From Aurantiochytrium sp. KH105 (taxonomy: Eukaryota > Sar > Bigyra > Thraustochytrida > Thraustochytriidae), in assembly GCA_003116975.1 (NCBI GenBank), contig BGKB01000009.1, positions 683,126-747,125 on the forward strand: DNA of 64,000 nt, read 5' to 3'. Position numbers and translations under genes: made by a program. The notes under the pieces were generated by a model. The model ran no database searches and was not told the DNA's origin. It saw nothing but the letters and a program-made list of their open reading frames with translations. How positions within the stretch are numbered: the first letter of the stretch is position 1; each line of letters starts with the position of its first letter. Shown here piece by piece: positions 1 to 9,496 of this stretch.

Positions 1-2264
1 GAGGAGACGCCCATGTAATACTGCTTGAGAAGGCCTGCATATTGACGAAGCGAGGCGTCCACATAGGCGCGGCGTGCTTCTGGAATGGAAGGGTCCTTTT
101 CGAGGCACATGCGAACATAGGAGTCGATCTTCGAGCAAGACATGATGTCGATAAGGAGCTCTTCATTGTCTGTAACGCTCGAATCATCAAAGGCGGCCAT
201 TCTTCGCTCGTGGGAAGACTGACCGCTGTAGACCGCAGGTGGAACCGCAGCGCTCTCGCCGTCACGAGATGGTTCGCCAAAGGCGAAGCGCTTTTGCGAG
301 AGGGCGCGCAGCGGACTACATGCCTCTTGAGATTCCCCATATGATTCGATCACGAGCGCGTCCGTGAAGCAAGGCAAGTTGCGACGATCCGCGCGCAAAA
401 CCTTGTACACGAGCGTGAGGTGAAAATAGGTGCGCACCTCACTGGACCAGTGGAGAAAGAGCGCAAAGAAACACGAACTCATCAAGTCGTTGACGTACTT
501 GACGCGTAGCTGGCCACGAAAAAGATGAAAGGTATTGTACAGAAGGCTCAGTACCTTGAGCAGGACTTGAAAGAGGTCCGACTCGAGCAATTTGCCAATG
601 CCGAACCAATAGGTCGGGTAGTCGAAAGATTCGGGAAGACGAGGGATATTCGCCAATGCAGCGGCTCGCGCAGCGGTCGGGGAAGCGTCTTTGACATTGT
701 CGTCGAGGATGCGCTGCTTGGGCGGTGTATTGCGGCTGTTCTGATTGTGGTTGGAGATGCCTTCGCGCGCCGAGCCAGCATACGCCACAGTGGAAAACCA
801 CAAGTTCAGATGCTCGACGCAGCTGTCGACACTCAGCAGCGAGTGAGCGTTCGTGCACATAAAGGTGAGCTTGATGAACGGGTTGATAAGGGTTTTGTTG
901 CTCAAGAGCGCTAGCGCGGATCGTTTGACGCGCATATAGGCCGGGAGCGAGGTGACCCAGCCGTCGCCGTCGCCAACCCGGCGCTTGCAAATGCCATCCC
1001 ACCACATGGACGAGCGCAAGAGCGGCCAAAAGCAGTCGAGAACCAAGTGGTAGGCCGGGACCACCTCCCAGGTGATCGGATGGGTGGCAACGCTTTCGAC
1101 GTGAACCACATACATTTCCACAAAGGTGAGGAAAAATGTTTCTTTGGTGGCCAGCCACGAGAGGCACGCATTGTCTGTCGTGAGCACACGCGTGAGCGCT
1201 CGCGCCTCCTCTTCGGAGTTGAAGTAGTTCCACATGTACAAGTCGGGATTGCTCATAATGAAGACGCCTGTTGAGGTTTCCTCCGCGGCGGCGGCCGCGG
1301 CCGCCAAGGCCGCTCGCTTTTGCTTGCTTCGCATGATGGCATCCATTTGGGCAGCGGCCTCGGAATCAGCACCGGCAAGTGCCCCTTGGCGTTCTCCCTC
1401 ACTGACGTCGTGGCAAAAGTTTTTCAAGAGTTCGTCTCCCTCGTTCTCCTCGTCTTTGGTGTTTTCCTCCTCCTCCTTTTCGCCGCCTTGACCCTTGTCT
1501 TCGACTTGTGCCTGCTTTGCAGCCGCGGCATCATTGCTGTCATTTCCGCCGTCCATGACGACCTTGCCGGTGTCCTCAATGCCAATCTCGTGTTTTGTGC
1601 TCGAAGCATCGGGGGAGAAGGGCTGCAAAAGACGAAGTTCGTCGGGGTCTTTGCCTTCGCGCTGCATCGCGGCCTTGCGCTCTAGTGCGTCCACGATGCT
1701 TCCGCCGACGAGAGGGAGACGGAAGAAGAACACCACGAGGGTCTGGGCGCTAAAGTGGATGATCTCCGCATACTTTCCCTTGTTGGTCATGGACTTCATC
1801 ACCAGCATGTAGGTTTGCACAAGCAAAGTCTTGTACTTTTCCGCGAGCCGAAGATGGGCCTGGGAGCAGCGAGGGGCTGCGGAATTAGGCCCAAAGCCAA
1901 GGTTTTCGAGAGCAAATTCCTCGCGCTGCATGAGCTGCACGATGAGCGAATATCCAAGATCCTTGACGGACGTCTTGCTCATGACCACCACGAATTCGAG
2001 CAGGTACTCCCAGAGCATGAGAAGATCCCGTTTGGCCTGAAGCATTTCGTTTTCGTCTGAGTTGACGAAGCGGGATTGGCGAATAAACGGGTCAAGTTTG
2101 CGAAGGATGGCGATGCGTTCGTGCACCGCCAAGCCCTGGCCGCTCCGGCCGGAGCCCCCTTGCCGGGCGCATACTTGCTGCACGAGCTTGGTGAATGATG
2201 GCTGCCATTTGTCGTACGAGGTTGAGTGGGTCAGCCGCTTGAAGACGTTCAAGAAGCTGTCCAT
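1..2264 (-). CDS. Large helical conserved protein, partial (3' end outside window); possibly DUF1765/UPF0592-like
   Basis: An open minus-strand frame of about 754 codons runs from an ATG at 2262-2264 to the left edge with no stop, so the C-terminus is missing. The protein starts MDSFLNVFKRLTH and is mostly alpha-helical. It has an acidic Lys/Glu-rich linker and an Ala run (around 1280-1560) between two hydrophobic helical regions. The most conserved-looking parts are an aromatic stretch with WNYFN, WLATKE and HPITWEVVPAY (about 1030-1250) and the motif FLHWSSEVRTYF (about 425-465). The N-terminal LLMLWEYLLEF helix and the HWS..VR motif recall the fungal DUF1765/UPF0592 family as I remember it, but I could not test this. 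UBE4/UFD2 was considered because of the helical repeats; the U-box would lie outside the window. I am confident that it is coding and unsure of the family. Confidence 0.7.
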   Translation of the reverse strand, partial: MDSFLNVFKRLTHSTSYDKWQPSFTKLVQQVCARQGGSGRSGQGLAVHERIAILRKLDPFIRQSRFVNSDENEMLQAKRDLLMLWEYLLEFVVVMSKTSVKDLGYSLIVQLMQREEFALENLGFGPNSAAPRCSQAHLRLAEKYKTLLVQTYMLVMKSMTNKGKYAEIIHFSAQTLVVFFFRLPLVGGSIVDALERKAAMQREGKDPDELRLLQPFSPDASSTKHEIGIEDTGKVVMDGGNDSNDAAAAKQAQVEDKGQGGEKEEEENTKDEENEGDELLKNFCHDVSEGERQGALAGADSEAAAQMDAIMRSKQKRAALAAAAAAAEETSTGVFIMSNPDLYMWNYFNSEEEARALTRVLTTDNACLSWLATKETFFLTFVEMYVVHVESVATHPITWEVVPAYHLVLDCFWPLLRSSMWWDGICKRRVGDGDGWVTSLPAYMRVKRSALALLSNKTLINPFIKLTFMCTNAHSLLSVDSCVEHLNLWFSTVAYAGSAREGISNHNQNSRNTPPKQRILDDNVKDASPTAARAAALANIPRLPESFDYPTYWFGIGKLLESDLFQVLLKVLSLLYNTFHLFRGQLRVKYVNDLMSSCFFALFLHWSSEVRTYFHLTLVYKVLRADRRNLPCFTDALVIESYGESQEACSPLRALSQKRFAFGEPSRDGESAAVPPAVYSGQSSHERRMAAFDDSSVTDNEELLIDIMSCSKIDSYVRMCLEKDPSIPEARRAYVDASLRQYAGLLKQYYMGVS

Positions 2265-3251
2265 CGTGGCTTTGCCGGAGCTGCTGCCGCCGAGGTCGTC
2301 GCGCGCTCGCGTGCGCGGCCGCTCGAGCTGCCTGGCGACAGCCCGGCAGGTCAGTCACGCCTTCTCTGCGGCTGTTGGCGTGCGGGACGAACGGGGCCCA
2401 GCCGGGTCTCACACGCGATCCGGGTCTTCTTCGCGCTCGGCGCGCAGATAGAAACGGGGCCAACGCTCACGCGTCCGCACGCGCGCACGAGCAATCGCGC
2501 GACCACCGCCCGCACGCCCGCACGCGGCGAGGCCCGGGGCTTCTCCGCGCGCGCTGCGCAGGTCTGTCTGTCTGTCTGTCAGTCTGTCTATCTATCGGCG
2601 TCGGCTTCGCCGCTCGCTTGCTCGCCTGCTTGCTGCTCTGCCTGCCCGCCCGCCCGCCTGCGCGGGTCTCGCGCGCAGCGGCTGCGCGCGCGGCGGCTGC
2701 GAGGCGCGGGCGCCGGCCTGCGGTCTGCGTCGGCGCGGCGGGCGGCGCGCGCGCGATGGGCCAGGCGCGATCGATCGATTGAATTATGCGTTTAGCCTTT
2801 TTCTCAGCTCGAACTTGAATTGCGCACAAAATCCGTCGTCACGCCGGTCTTGACATTCATTTTCCACGTCATTGTCGCCGTCGTGCTCGCGATCATCGTC
2901 GTCCACGAGGAGTGCACTGGGCAAGAAATCTAATAAACGTACAAGCAAACAAACGAGCAGATAAAGAAGGAAACAAGCATGTAGATGGAGCACCGTGGTC
3001 CATGTCTTCAGCGATTCTGCACTCATAGATCCGTGCAGTGCATCCGAATGAGCGCATCTCTATAATGAACAACGAGAGAAGAGGCGAAGGAAACAAGCAT
3101 GTAGACTGAGCACCGTGGACCATGTCTTCCGCGATTCAGCACTTTAGAGATCGATCCATGCAGTGCATCAGAATGAGCGCACCTCCACAACGAACAACGA
3201 GAGAAAAGGCGAAACTGCACGAGATGAACGTGATGTACTTTTTACGCAAGG
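2265..3251. other. Intergenic: 5' flank of the left-edge gene and 3' flank of dynactin p62
   Basis: No supportable gene. The first half (2265-2770) is very GC-rich and holds a (TCTG)n microsatellite at about 2562-2596, typical of the 5' flanks in this window. The second half is less GC-rich and contains the 120-bp tandem duplication listed separately. Reading frames here have no recognisable product. Confidence 0.7.
2966..3210. repeat. Imperfect tandem duplication, 120-bp period, two copies
   Basis: Copy one begins at 2966 and copy two at 3086; both begin GAAGGAAACAAGCATGTAGA and both end near an ACAACGAGAGAA motif. Shared internal blocks include GAGCACCGTGG, CCATGTCTTC, GCAGTGCATC and GAATGAGCGCA. 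The copies differ by scattered substitutions and a few inserted bases. They lie just downstream of the dynactin p62 stop codon, so they may be transcribed as 3'UTR. Confidence 0.85.
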
Positions 3252-4757
3252 TTACGAGGATGGTGAGGGCGGCGACGCAGAGAGCGAGGTAATGTGAATT
3301 CGAAACTCGACCGCAGATGCATCATCCTCCAAGGATGTTTCTGCGTCAACGTCAACGGCGAGATCCTGCTCGCGAACGCGCACCGTTTTTATAGATGGGC
3401 TCGCCGGGAGACGCAAAAGAACCTTGTTGAAGAACCGCGCAAGCACGAGGTCTTTGGGGTCTTTCTCGCGAGGTTTGGATGGTTTTGGTGGCTGAGCAGC
3501 GGTGACCAGATCCATTTCTTCGACGTCATCAAAGGCGTCGAGCAGAACCGGCGGGCTATGATCAAAGCTCAACTCGACAGGGACGTCGCGAGGATTCGTG
3601 ACAACCATCGTCAAAAGGTCTTCGTCTTGCAGCGGGCCACCATCATTATGACTCTTGGCAATTACGACAATACGCGGTAAGAAGTCGTACGCGAGACTCT
3701 TTTTCTTGAACCACTGGCCTACGTTGGTTCGAATTGAGCTGTCGCCCTTGAGTGGATTGATCTGCCCTTTGACAAGGATATTGTCCTGGTTGGCATCCAT
3801 GCACTTGCGGCACCGAATGGAACGTTTGATACGGAGTCGTGAGCGTTTTGGTCTGCGTTGGCTACTCGTTTCATCGTCGCGGAGAACAATCGATTGCAGG
3901 AGGTCCGCGAGGTCGTCTGGCGTCTCGTTGTCCGGCGAGCCAAGAAGTGCCTCGTCCGATCGTAGACGCGCTGCACGATCGGCGTCTTCCCAGCGCCAGA
4001 GAGACTCGTTCGCCTCATCGTCATCGTCATCGTCACCATCATCATCATCCTCGTTGTTGCCCTCACGAAGGGAAGCAGCTTGGTCATATTTGGTGTGAGA
4101 TCCTCCAGCAGATCGCGAAGAGAGGAGACTCGATTTCTCCGGGCTCGGCACGGACGAGAGCCCGAGCTCCGTCTCGACCGTCGAGAAATGTTTGGTGAGT
4201 GCTGGAAAGAGACGCGTGCGCTCGGGGTCGTTCTCTTTTTCGCGCTGCAAGGCGAGCGTAATAAGTTCTTCTGGAGATGAGGCGACCAGGTTAAGATCCA
4301 CTGAGTCCCATTGGCAGTGACTGCAGGCAAGGAAGAAACGAGCAGTGGGCATCTCGGTACTTGTATCCTCGTGTGCGGTGTTGAGAATCTTGGTGCTGAG
4401 CACGGCCTGACATACGGGGCAGTCAAAGAAGCGCGGGCTACGGTTCATGTACGACATTGCCTCGGACGAGGTCATGTTATCGAGGCTGTGCGGGCAATAG
4501 TAGGCGTCGATCTCATCGACCACGTCTCGCGGATGCCGCGTGAGGATCCGTTTGCACGTCTGGCAAAAGAGCAGGTCTGTGAGCTCGCGCGGCGGTCGTG
4601 GGGACGACGTCGATGGGGATCCAGCCCCTTCCACAGGCTCGTTCTGCGCCGGCTCGTACTCGACCTTGGCGTCCGCGCGCGTCTCAGCCGCGCTCCGCAA
4701 GTCCGCAAACCATCTCCCGCCCGCATCTGCGTCGACGCGCATCCACGGCTCCGCCAT
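3252..4757 (-). CDS. DCTN4: Dynactin subunit 4 (p62)
   Basis: This is the pointed-end subunit p62 of the dynactin complex, which couples dynein to cargo and to the Arp1 filament. The 501-residue product (animal p62 is about 460) has the family's zinc-binding cysteines: CQTC at about 65-68, DAYYCP near 88, DCPVC at 113-116 and ACSHC at 145-148. The spacing and the DSYYCP..LDNM..SEA-like context match p62. An acidic Asp-rich insert lies mid-protein (about 235-255). The C-terminal beta-rich part includes VVIAKSHNDG and VELSFDHSPP, as in p62. The most N-terminal Cys pair of the animal protein is not evident. The ATG at 4755-4757 is the first in frame. The next plus-strand gene begins about 1.1 kb away, divergently. 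Confidence 0.9.
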   Translation of the reverse strand: MAEPWMRVDADAGGRWFADLRSAAETRADAKVEYEPAQNEPVEGAGSPSTSSPRPPRELTDLLFCQTCKRILTRHPRDVVDEIDAYYCPHSLDNMTSSEAMSYMNRSPRFFDCPVCQAVLSTKILNTAHEDTSTEMPTARFFLACSHCQWDSVDLNLVASSPEELITLALQREKENDPERTRLFPALTKHFSTVETELGLSSVPSPEKSSLLSSRSAGGSHTKYDQAASLREGNNEDDDDGDDDDDDEANESLWRWEDADRAARLRSDEALLGSPDNETPDDLADLLQSIVLRDDETSSQRRPKRSRLRIKRSIRCRKCMDANQDNILVKGQINPLKGDSSIRTNVGQWFKKKSLAYDFLPRIVVIAKSHNDGGPLQDEDLLTMVVTNPRDVPVELSFDHSPPVLLDAFDDVEEMDLVTAAQPPKPSKPREKDPKDLVLARFFNKVLLRLPASPSIKTVRVREQDLAVDVDAETSLEDDASAVEFRIHITSLSASPPSPSS

Positions 4758-5844
4758 CTTTGCGACGCCAGCTGGCTGGCAGGCTGACCGGCTGGCTGAG
4801 CGCGCGGCCTGCCCGGCGTCTGCCCGGCGTCTGCCCGGCCGCCGCCCGCTCCCGCGCCCTTGCCGTCTCCGCGGGGCGCTTGGGCTCGCTCCGCGTCAGG
4901 CTTTGCTGCTGTGTTCGCCTTCGTTCAAACCCAGGTCAAAACAAAACGTTTGTTACTATACTACACGTTGTTACAGTTATGATTCCTTCCTGCCCCGCCC
5001 ACCATGGGACGCCGTCGTGGCACCGAGACTCGAGCGATGGGCATCGCGTGGGCCCGCAAAATCGGTGCAGAGGATGGCTAAGATCGATATAAAGCTCGCA
5101 CGGCTGCACAGCGAGACGACTGACATTGAAACACATCTTGAAATCAACTGAGATGAATTCGCAAGGGCAGAAGCAGAGCGTGCCAGTGTAGGAATCAAAT
5201 TGGCCACCAGCTCACTAGAGCTAGCCTAATGCGAATTGCGAAAGGATAGATTCACTGAGTCAGCAGAGATAGACGAAGGGAGAAGCGAGGCAAAGCCGAT
5301 TTGTACTATATCTGTCTGTCCGTCACGGTTCAGACTTGTGCGAGAGCGGTCTCGGCGCATGTGATGGCACAGGACAAAACTTTGGAAAGAAAAGTCGCGT
5401 TTTGAGAAGAAGAAAAACGCAAGATGATCATGAATGAGGTCAAACTTTTGCAGTGCCAGTGCCAATGCAGCCGCGGCGTTCTTCTTTCTTGGCGTTCTTG
5501 GCGTTCTTTTCTTTCCTCCCCTCTCCTTCTTTCTTTCTTTCTTTCTTTCTTTCTTTCCCCTATTTTCAGGTCTCGCTCTCTCGCAACACATCCAGCCACC
5601 CACCCCGCCCACCCGCCTCGCCTCGCCTCGCCTCGCCTGCCTGCGCGCGGCTCGCCAGCGGCCCCGCGGGCTGCGGCTCGCCCTCGTCGCCGCCTTCGCC
5701 GCCGGCCTGGGAGCGCGCGCGAGGCGGGCGCAGGCGCGGCACGTGCACGTGCACGTGCGTCGCGGCGCAGCGGGGCTCGCACACACATGGCGCAAGGGAA
5801 GGCGCGGCGAAGGAAGGCGCGGCAGAGGCGAATCGCGCGGCGGC
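4758..5844. promoter_or_regulatory. Divergent intergenic region between dynactin p62 and the TPR protein
   Basis: About 1.1 kb separates the two start codons. It contains a (TTTC)n tract (about 5526-5557), a GCCTC pentamer tract (about 5615-5638) and a TTTCTTTCTTGGCGTTCTTGG-like pyrimidine run upstream of the plus-strand start. An open frame continues upstream of the chosen plus-strand ATG to 5434, but it encodes repeat-derived Phe/Ser/Arg sequence. Promoter function is inferred from gene arrangement only. Confidence 0.5.
5526..5638. repeat. (TTTC)n and (GCCTC)n microsatellites
   Basis: A perfect TTTC tetranucleotide run (about 5526-5557) is followed by about five GCCTC pentamers (about 5615-5638), 200-300 bp upstream of the TPR-protein start. 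This combination of short perfect repeats in a 5' flank recurs across the window. Confidence 0.9.
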
Positions 5845-8800
5845 ATGGACGCGGGGCCCGCGGAGGGCGCGGAGGGCGGCGAGCCGCGCGGGGCGGCGGC
5901 GCTGCGGCTGCGCGCGCGGGCGGCGGCGGCGAGGACGATGGCGGCGTCGACGTGGGCGCGGCGCAGCGGGGACGCGCTCCGCCGCGCGCGCAGATCCCTC
6001 GCGCGCGGGGGCTCCGCGCGCCGCGCCGCCGACGACGACCCCGCCGGCGACGCGGACCTGAGGTGCGTGCGCCTCGGCGCCATCGAAGAGTTCCTGCGGC
6101 GCCTGGAAGCCTGCGAGCTGGCGCGAAGCGTGGACATCATCGACGATGATGACGACGAGGAGAAAGAGGACGCGGAGAACCTGGCAATGAATAAGGACAT
6201 CGCCGACGCCCAAGCCCAAGCCCAAGCCCAAGCCCAAGCCCAAGCCCAAACCGACGACGAAGACGAAGCCAAGCGGGTCCATGAGCGCATCCTGCAGCGC
6301 AGCGAGTGGACGCTCAAACACGTTCTCTTGCACGCTGTGCGGCCCATCACTGGGCGAAACACGAGCTGGATCGACGCCGGCAAGGTCGCAGACGAAGACC
6401 TGAGCGTCCCCGGTGGCGGGGCCCTCGTGTTGTGCTCGCAGAATACCCCTCTTTCCGAGCTGGTGGCCTTGCTGCAATCAAAAAGCGAAGAGAACGAGTT
6501 TTTTTGGATCCCTGCGTTCTGTGCACCCTATGAGGTGGCGGCCTCCGGGCCCGGAAGAGCCTGCCTCGCCAGGGCGGACGAATTTGCGGCGCGCATTATC
6601 GTCATCGATGACTGGGCGCGCCCCGCGCTTTGTAGAGACTTGGGCGTTATCTACGCTCTCAAAGAGAGCCTGCGAGCGAAGCTGACTCTGGAGACTGTCT
6701 TTGCAGACAATGCAGACCACCTCTTGGCGCGTCTCCTGTGCGATGCTCATGCTCACCAAGCCTTGGACGTTTCCGGCGCTCAAGGCTGGGCTTTCGAGGA
6801 AGGAGGAGAAGTGTCGCTGCCTTACGTCGAGAGCGGCATGTCGCGACGCGTCGCTCTTGTTCGCGCCGTTCTCGGCAGTCTCTGGTCCCTCCAACTCGAG
6901 AACCTTGAGCACAGCGAGCCCGTGGAGGGCTTGACGGCCAAGGGCATGCAGGAGGTGTCGCACCTTCGTGAGAATCTCGGCGAGGCGTGGACGACGGAGA
7001 CTAAGCCATCGCTCATGTGTATATTCCTGGAATGGCTTCTGACCGCTTTGGATCGAGTTTCGCAGCCAGAAGGGGCGCTGTACACGCTGGCGGCCTCGGA
7101 CGAGGAGATTGCCCGTGGACTTTTCACGACTGGTGTCGTGGCGTCGGAGCTGGAACACTTTTCATTGGCTACAGACGTCTTGGAGCGCGCATTGTCGACA
7201 GTCGCTGCAAGTTGTATTGATGGACGCTGGGTCGCTCTCGAGCGCGCGCGTGTGAACGCATTCGAGTATGAATTTGAGGAAGCGCGCAAAACGTGTCAAG
7301 ACGAGATTGAGGCATTCGAGAAAGAGGGGGCGGCGGCAAGCACAGAGGAGCGTGCGCTCTTGGTGGATGTGTTTGAACTTGCCGCCGATATCAGCGACAG
7401 CGAGATGGATCTGGCAAGTGCACTCGACTTTGTCGCCAGAGCCCTTGCCGTCGCGCGCGATGTATACAAACCAGCCTCGGGCCGCGTCGCCTCGCTTCTG
7501 GGGCTCCAAGGCGCAATTCTTTCGCACAAGGGCAAGAGGCGCGAAGCCCTGGCGCTACTTCAGTCAGCCGCACGTTTGTGCGAGCTTTCGTACGGAATAG
7601 CTGATCCAATGACGGCGCGGACCCAGTTGTGGCTTGGGCTCGCTCTGGGTATCATGGACCATTGGACCCAGTCTGTGGAGGTCTGCGAGGTGGCAGTTGC
7701 ACATCAGGAGTGCTGCTATGGCAAGGCGTCGCTGGTCAAAGTATGTGACTCGCAGCAAGTGCTAGCCTGCGCGTTTTTTGACGCCAGCGAAAGAGGCAAG
7801 GCTCTCGTTCTAAGCGAAGCCGCGCAACAGCGCGTCGAGGTCATCCTCGATGGGAGTGATCATCCTGCTCGAGTATTTCACTTGTTGAGGCTGGGCGCGC
7901 TGCAATCAAGAGTCGGGCTATGGAAGCGCGCAGCGCAGGCGTGGGAGCAAGCGTTGTCCATTTTGGACCAAAAGCCGCATCTCACGGAGCACTTTAAGGT
8001 GCACCGCGCGTACGTGCAGGGGAAGCTCGCGATCGCGCGATGCGAGACGGGCGCGGCGCCACGTCTCGAGGAGCTTCTTGCGGGCGAGGAGAGCATGAGG
8101 TTTCGTCTTGTCGACCCGATGGAATGTGCCAAGCGGCAGGCGCAGCAACTCTGCTTACTTGCCGGTACGCATTTGCATAAAAAGGCGCTGACACGCTCGC
8201 TCGAGTTGCTCGACGAGGCGTTGCTCATCTTGGATGCGTTCAAGACTGACGAAGAGACACAGACAGTCCGGGCAAGCATCTTGTCAAGTCAGGGGTATGT
8301 TTACTTGCGTTTGCGGTGCGCCGAGCTCGCCGTGGCCGCGTATAGTGAGTCACTCGAGGTGCTCGAAAATGTATTCGAGGATGAAGCGCATCACCTCGTT
8401 GCGCAGGCGCACTTTGCGCTTTCGCGGTGCTACAGTGACCATTCGCGAATGAAGAATCTCGGAAAGGCTTTGAATCAGGGACAAAGGGGCTTCGAAATGG
8501 TGCAGGAACTTGCACGTGGGCAGCCGAACGTGTGGATGGCCCGCGCGAACTCGACAATGGCTGGCTTATACGCGCGCAAGAAGAATCCAAACAAGGCCCT
8601 CGAATATCTTCGCGCTAGCATTGAGGTCCTGGAGAAGATTCCGGACTGGACTGAGCGTGAACTGGGCTTGGCGCTGACGCGGCGAGGCATTCTCGAACGA
8701 TCGGTGATGCGAAGCCCTCGAAAGGCCTTGCGAACCTTTTCGTTGGCGCTTTCGTATCTGGAGACGGCCGATGATGGCGCACAACGTCCGACGGATTTGA

Positions 8801-9183
8801 GCGAGGTTTTGTTGGCGCGCGGCAGGTGCCACCAATTGGGCTACAATCTCGACGACGCTTTGGCGGATTTCCGGCGTGCCGCAGACATCCGTGAGGCAGC
8901 ACGCGGGAAGCGCGATGGCAAATTAGCCGAGGCTTTCTGGCGGATCAGCGAAGTCTTGGAAACCAAGGGCGAGTTTGCCGAGGCACTTGAATACTCGAAG
9001 CGCGCGGCGCGAATCGCCAAGAAGGACCTTTCGCGCATTCGGCAGCTTGCCAATGCCGTAACGTTGGCGGAAGCAGAAGGCCAAAGCGCCTTGATGGGGG
9101 AGAGCCTTGGCGGAGGCGAATCTGACGACAATGACGAAGGCAATGCGATCCTGATGTCGATCGTCGCTCGTCATCATGTCTAA
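5845..9183 (+). CDS. Large TPR protein with N-terminal effector-like domain
   Basis: The 1112-residue protein has a basic, Ala/Arg-rich start, an (Ala-Gln)n stretch at about residues 121-135 from a CAAGCC repeat, and then a globular domain at about 150-330. That domain contains FFWIPAF and, about 30 residues on, IVIDDWARPALCRDLG. From about 420 to 1070 it is helical with tetratricopeptide/kinesin-light-chain-like repeats (for example ALDFVARALAVARDVY, ALEYLRASIEVLEKI, ALEYSKRAARIAKKD). The arrangement resembles protist TPR proteins whose N-terminal domain carries an FFWLDIF...VLVLDPWDDP...WCLWE signature, but the WCLWE part is not conserved here. The role is unknown; scaffold or signalling is a guess. 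ATG 5845 was chosen because upstream sequence is repeat-derived; 5938 is an alternative. Confidence 0.75.
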   Translation: MDAGPAEGAEGGEPRGAAALRLRARAAAARTMAASTWARRSGDALRRARRSLARGGSARRAADDDPAGDADLRCVRLGAIEEFLRRLEACELARSVDIIDDDDDEEKEDAENLAMNKDIADAQAQAQAQAQAQAQTDDEDEAKRVHERILQRSEWTLKHVLLHAVRPITGRNTSWIDAGKVADEDLSVPGGGALVLCSQNTPLSELVALLQSKSEENEFFWIPAFCAPYEVAASGPGRACLARADEFAARIIVIDDWARPALCRDLGVIYALKESLRAKLTLETVFADNADHLLARLLCDAHAHQALDVSGAQGWAFEEGGEVSLPYVESGMSRRVALVRAVLGSLWSLQLENLEHSEPVEGLTAKGMQEVSHLRENLGEAWTTETKPSLMCIFLEWLLTALDRVSQPEGALYTLAASDEEIARGLFTTGVVASELEHFSLATDVLERALSTVAASCIDGRWVALERARVNAFEYEFEEARKTCQDEIEAFEKEGAAASTEERALLVDVFELAADISDSEMDLASALDFVARALAVARDVYKPASGRVASLLGLQGAILSHKGKRREALALLQSAARLCELSYGIADPMTARTQLWLGLALGIMDHWTQSVEVCEVAVAHQECCYGKASLVKVCDSQQVLACAFFDASERGKALVLSEAAQQRVEVILDGSDHPARVFHLLRLGALQSRVGLWKRAAQAWEQALSILDQKPHLTEHFKVHRAYVQGKLAIARCETGAAPRLEELLAGEESMRFRLVDPMECAKRQAQQLCLLAGTHLHKKALTRSLELLDEALLILDAFKTDEETQTVRASILSSQGYVYLRLRCAELAVAAYSESLEVLENVFEDEAHHLVAQAHFALSRCYSDHSRMKNLGKALNQGQRGFEMVQELARGQPNVWMARANSTMAGLYARKKNPNKALEYLRASIEVLEKIPDWTERELGLALTRRGILERSVMRSPRKALRTFSLALSYLETADDGAQRPTDLSEVLLARGRCHQLGYNLDDALADFRRAADIREAARGKRDGKLAEAFWRISEVLETKGEFAEALEYSKRAARIAKKDLSRIRQLANAVTLAEAEGQSALMGESLGGGESDDNDEGNAILMSIVARHHV

Positions 9184-9496
9184 GTTGGCGAGACGCGCCA
9201 CAAATTAGTTGACTAGTAGATAATGACATGTTTGCTCGTTCTCATCCCATTTGCTTTCATTTTTGCGTCATGCCTTATGTGCGTCGAGCTCTTCCTTGGC
9301 AGACGAGCCGCCCAAGGCTGTCTGCGTCAGACGATTATGGCGCAAGTGACCATGTGCACAAGGTTTGGACGTGTGAATGTACTTGTAATGCCTAGGCCAA
9401 GGAAAGGCCGAACAGGCAAGTGAATAAAATGAATGAAGGACAGAATGAAGAAGATGTGACTTTTAGAGGAGGGGGGGTTGTTTTGGGGTTCAGGTT
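9184..9496. other. Convergent 3' flanks
   Basis: About 310 bp lie between the stop codons of the TPR protein (plus) and the CLEC16A homologue (minus). I see no gene or structured repeat; both 3'UTRs and polyadenylation signals should lie here. Confidence 0.7.
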
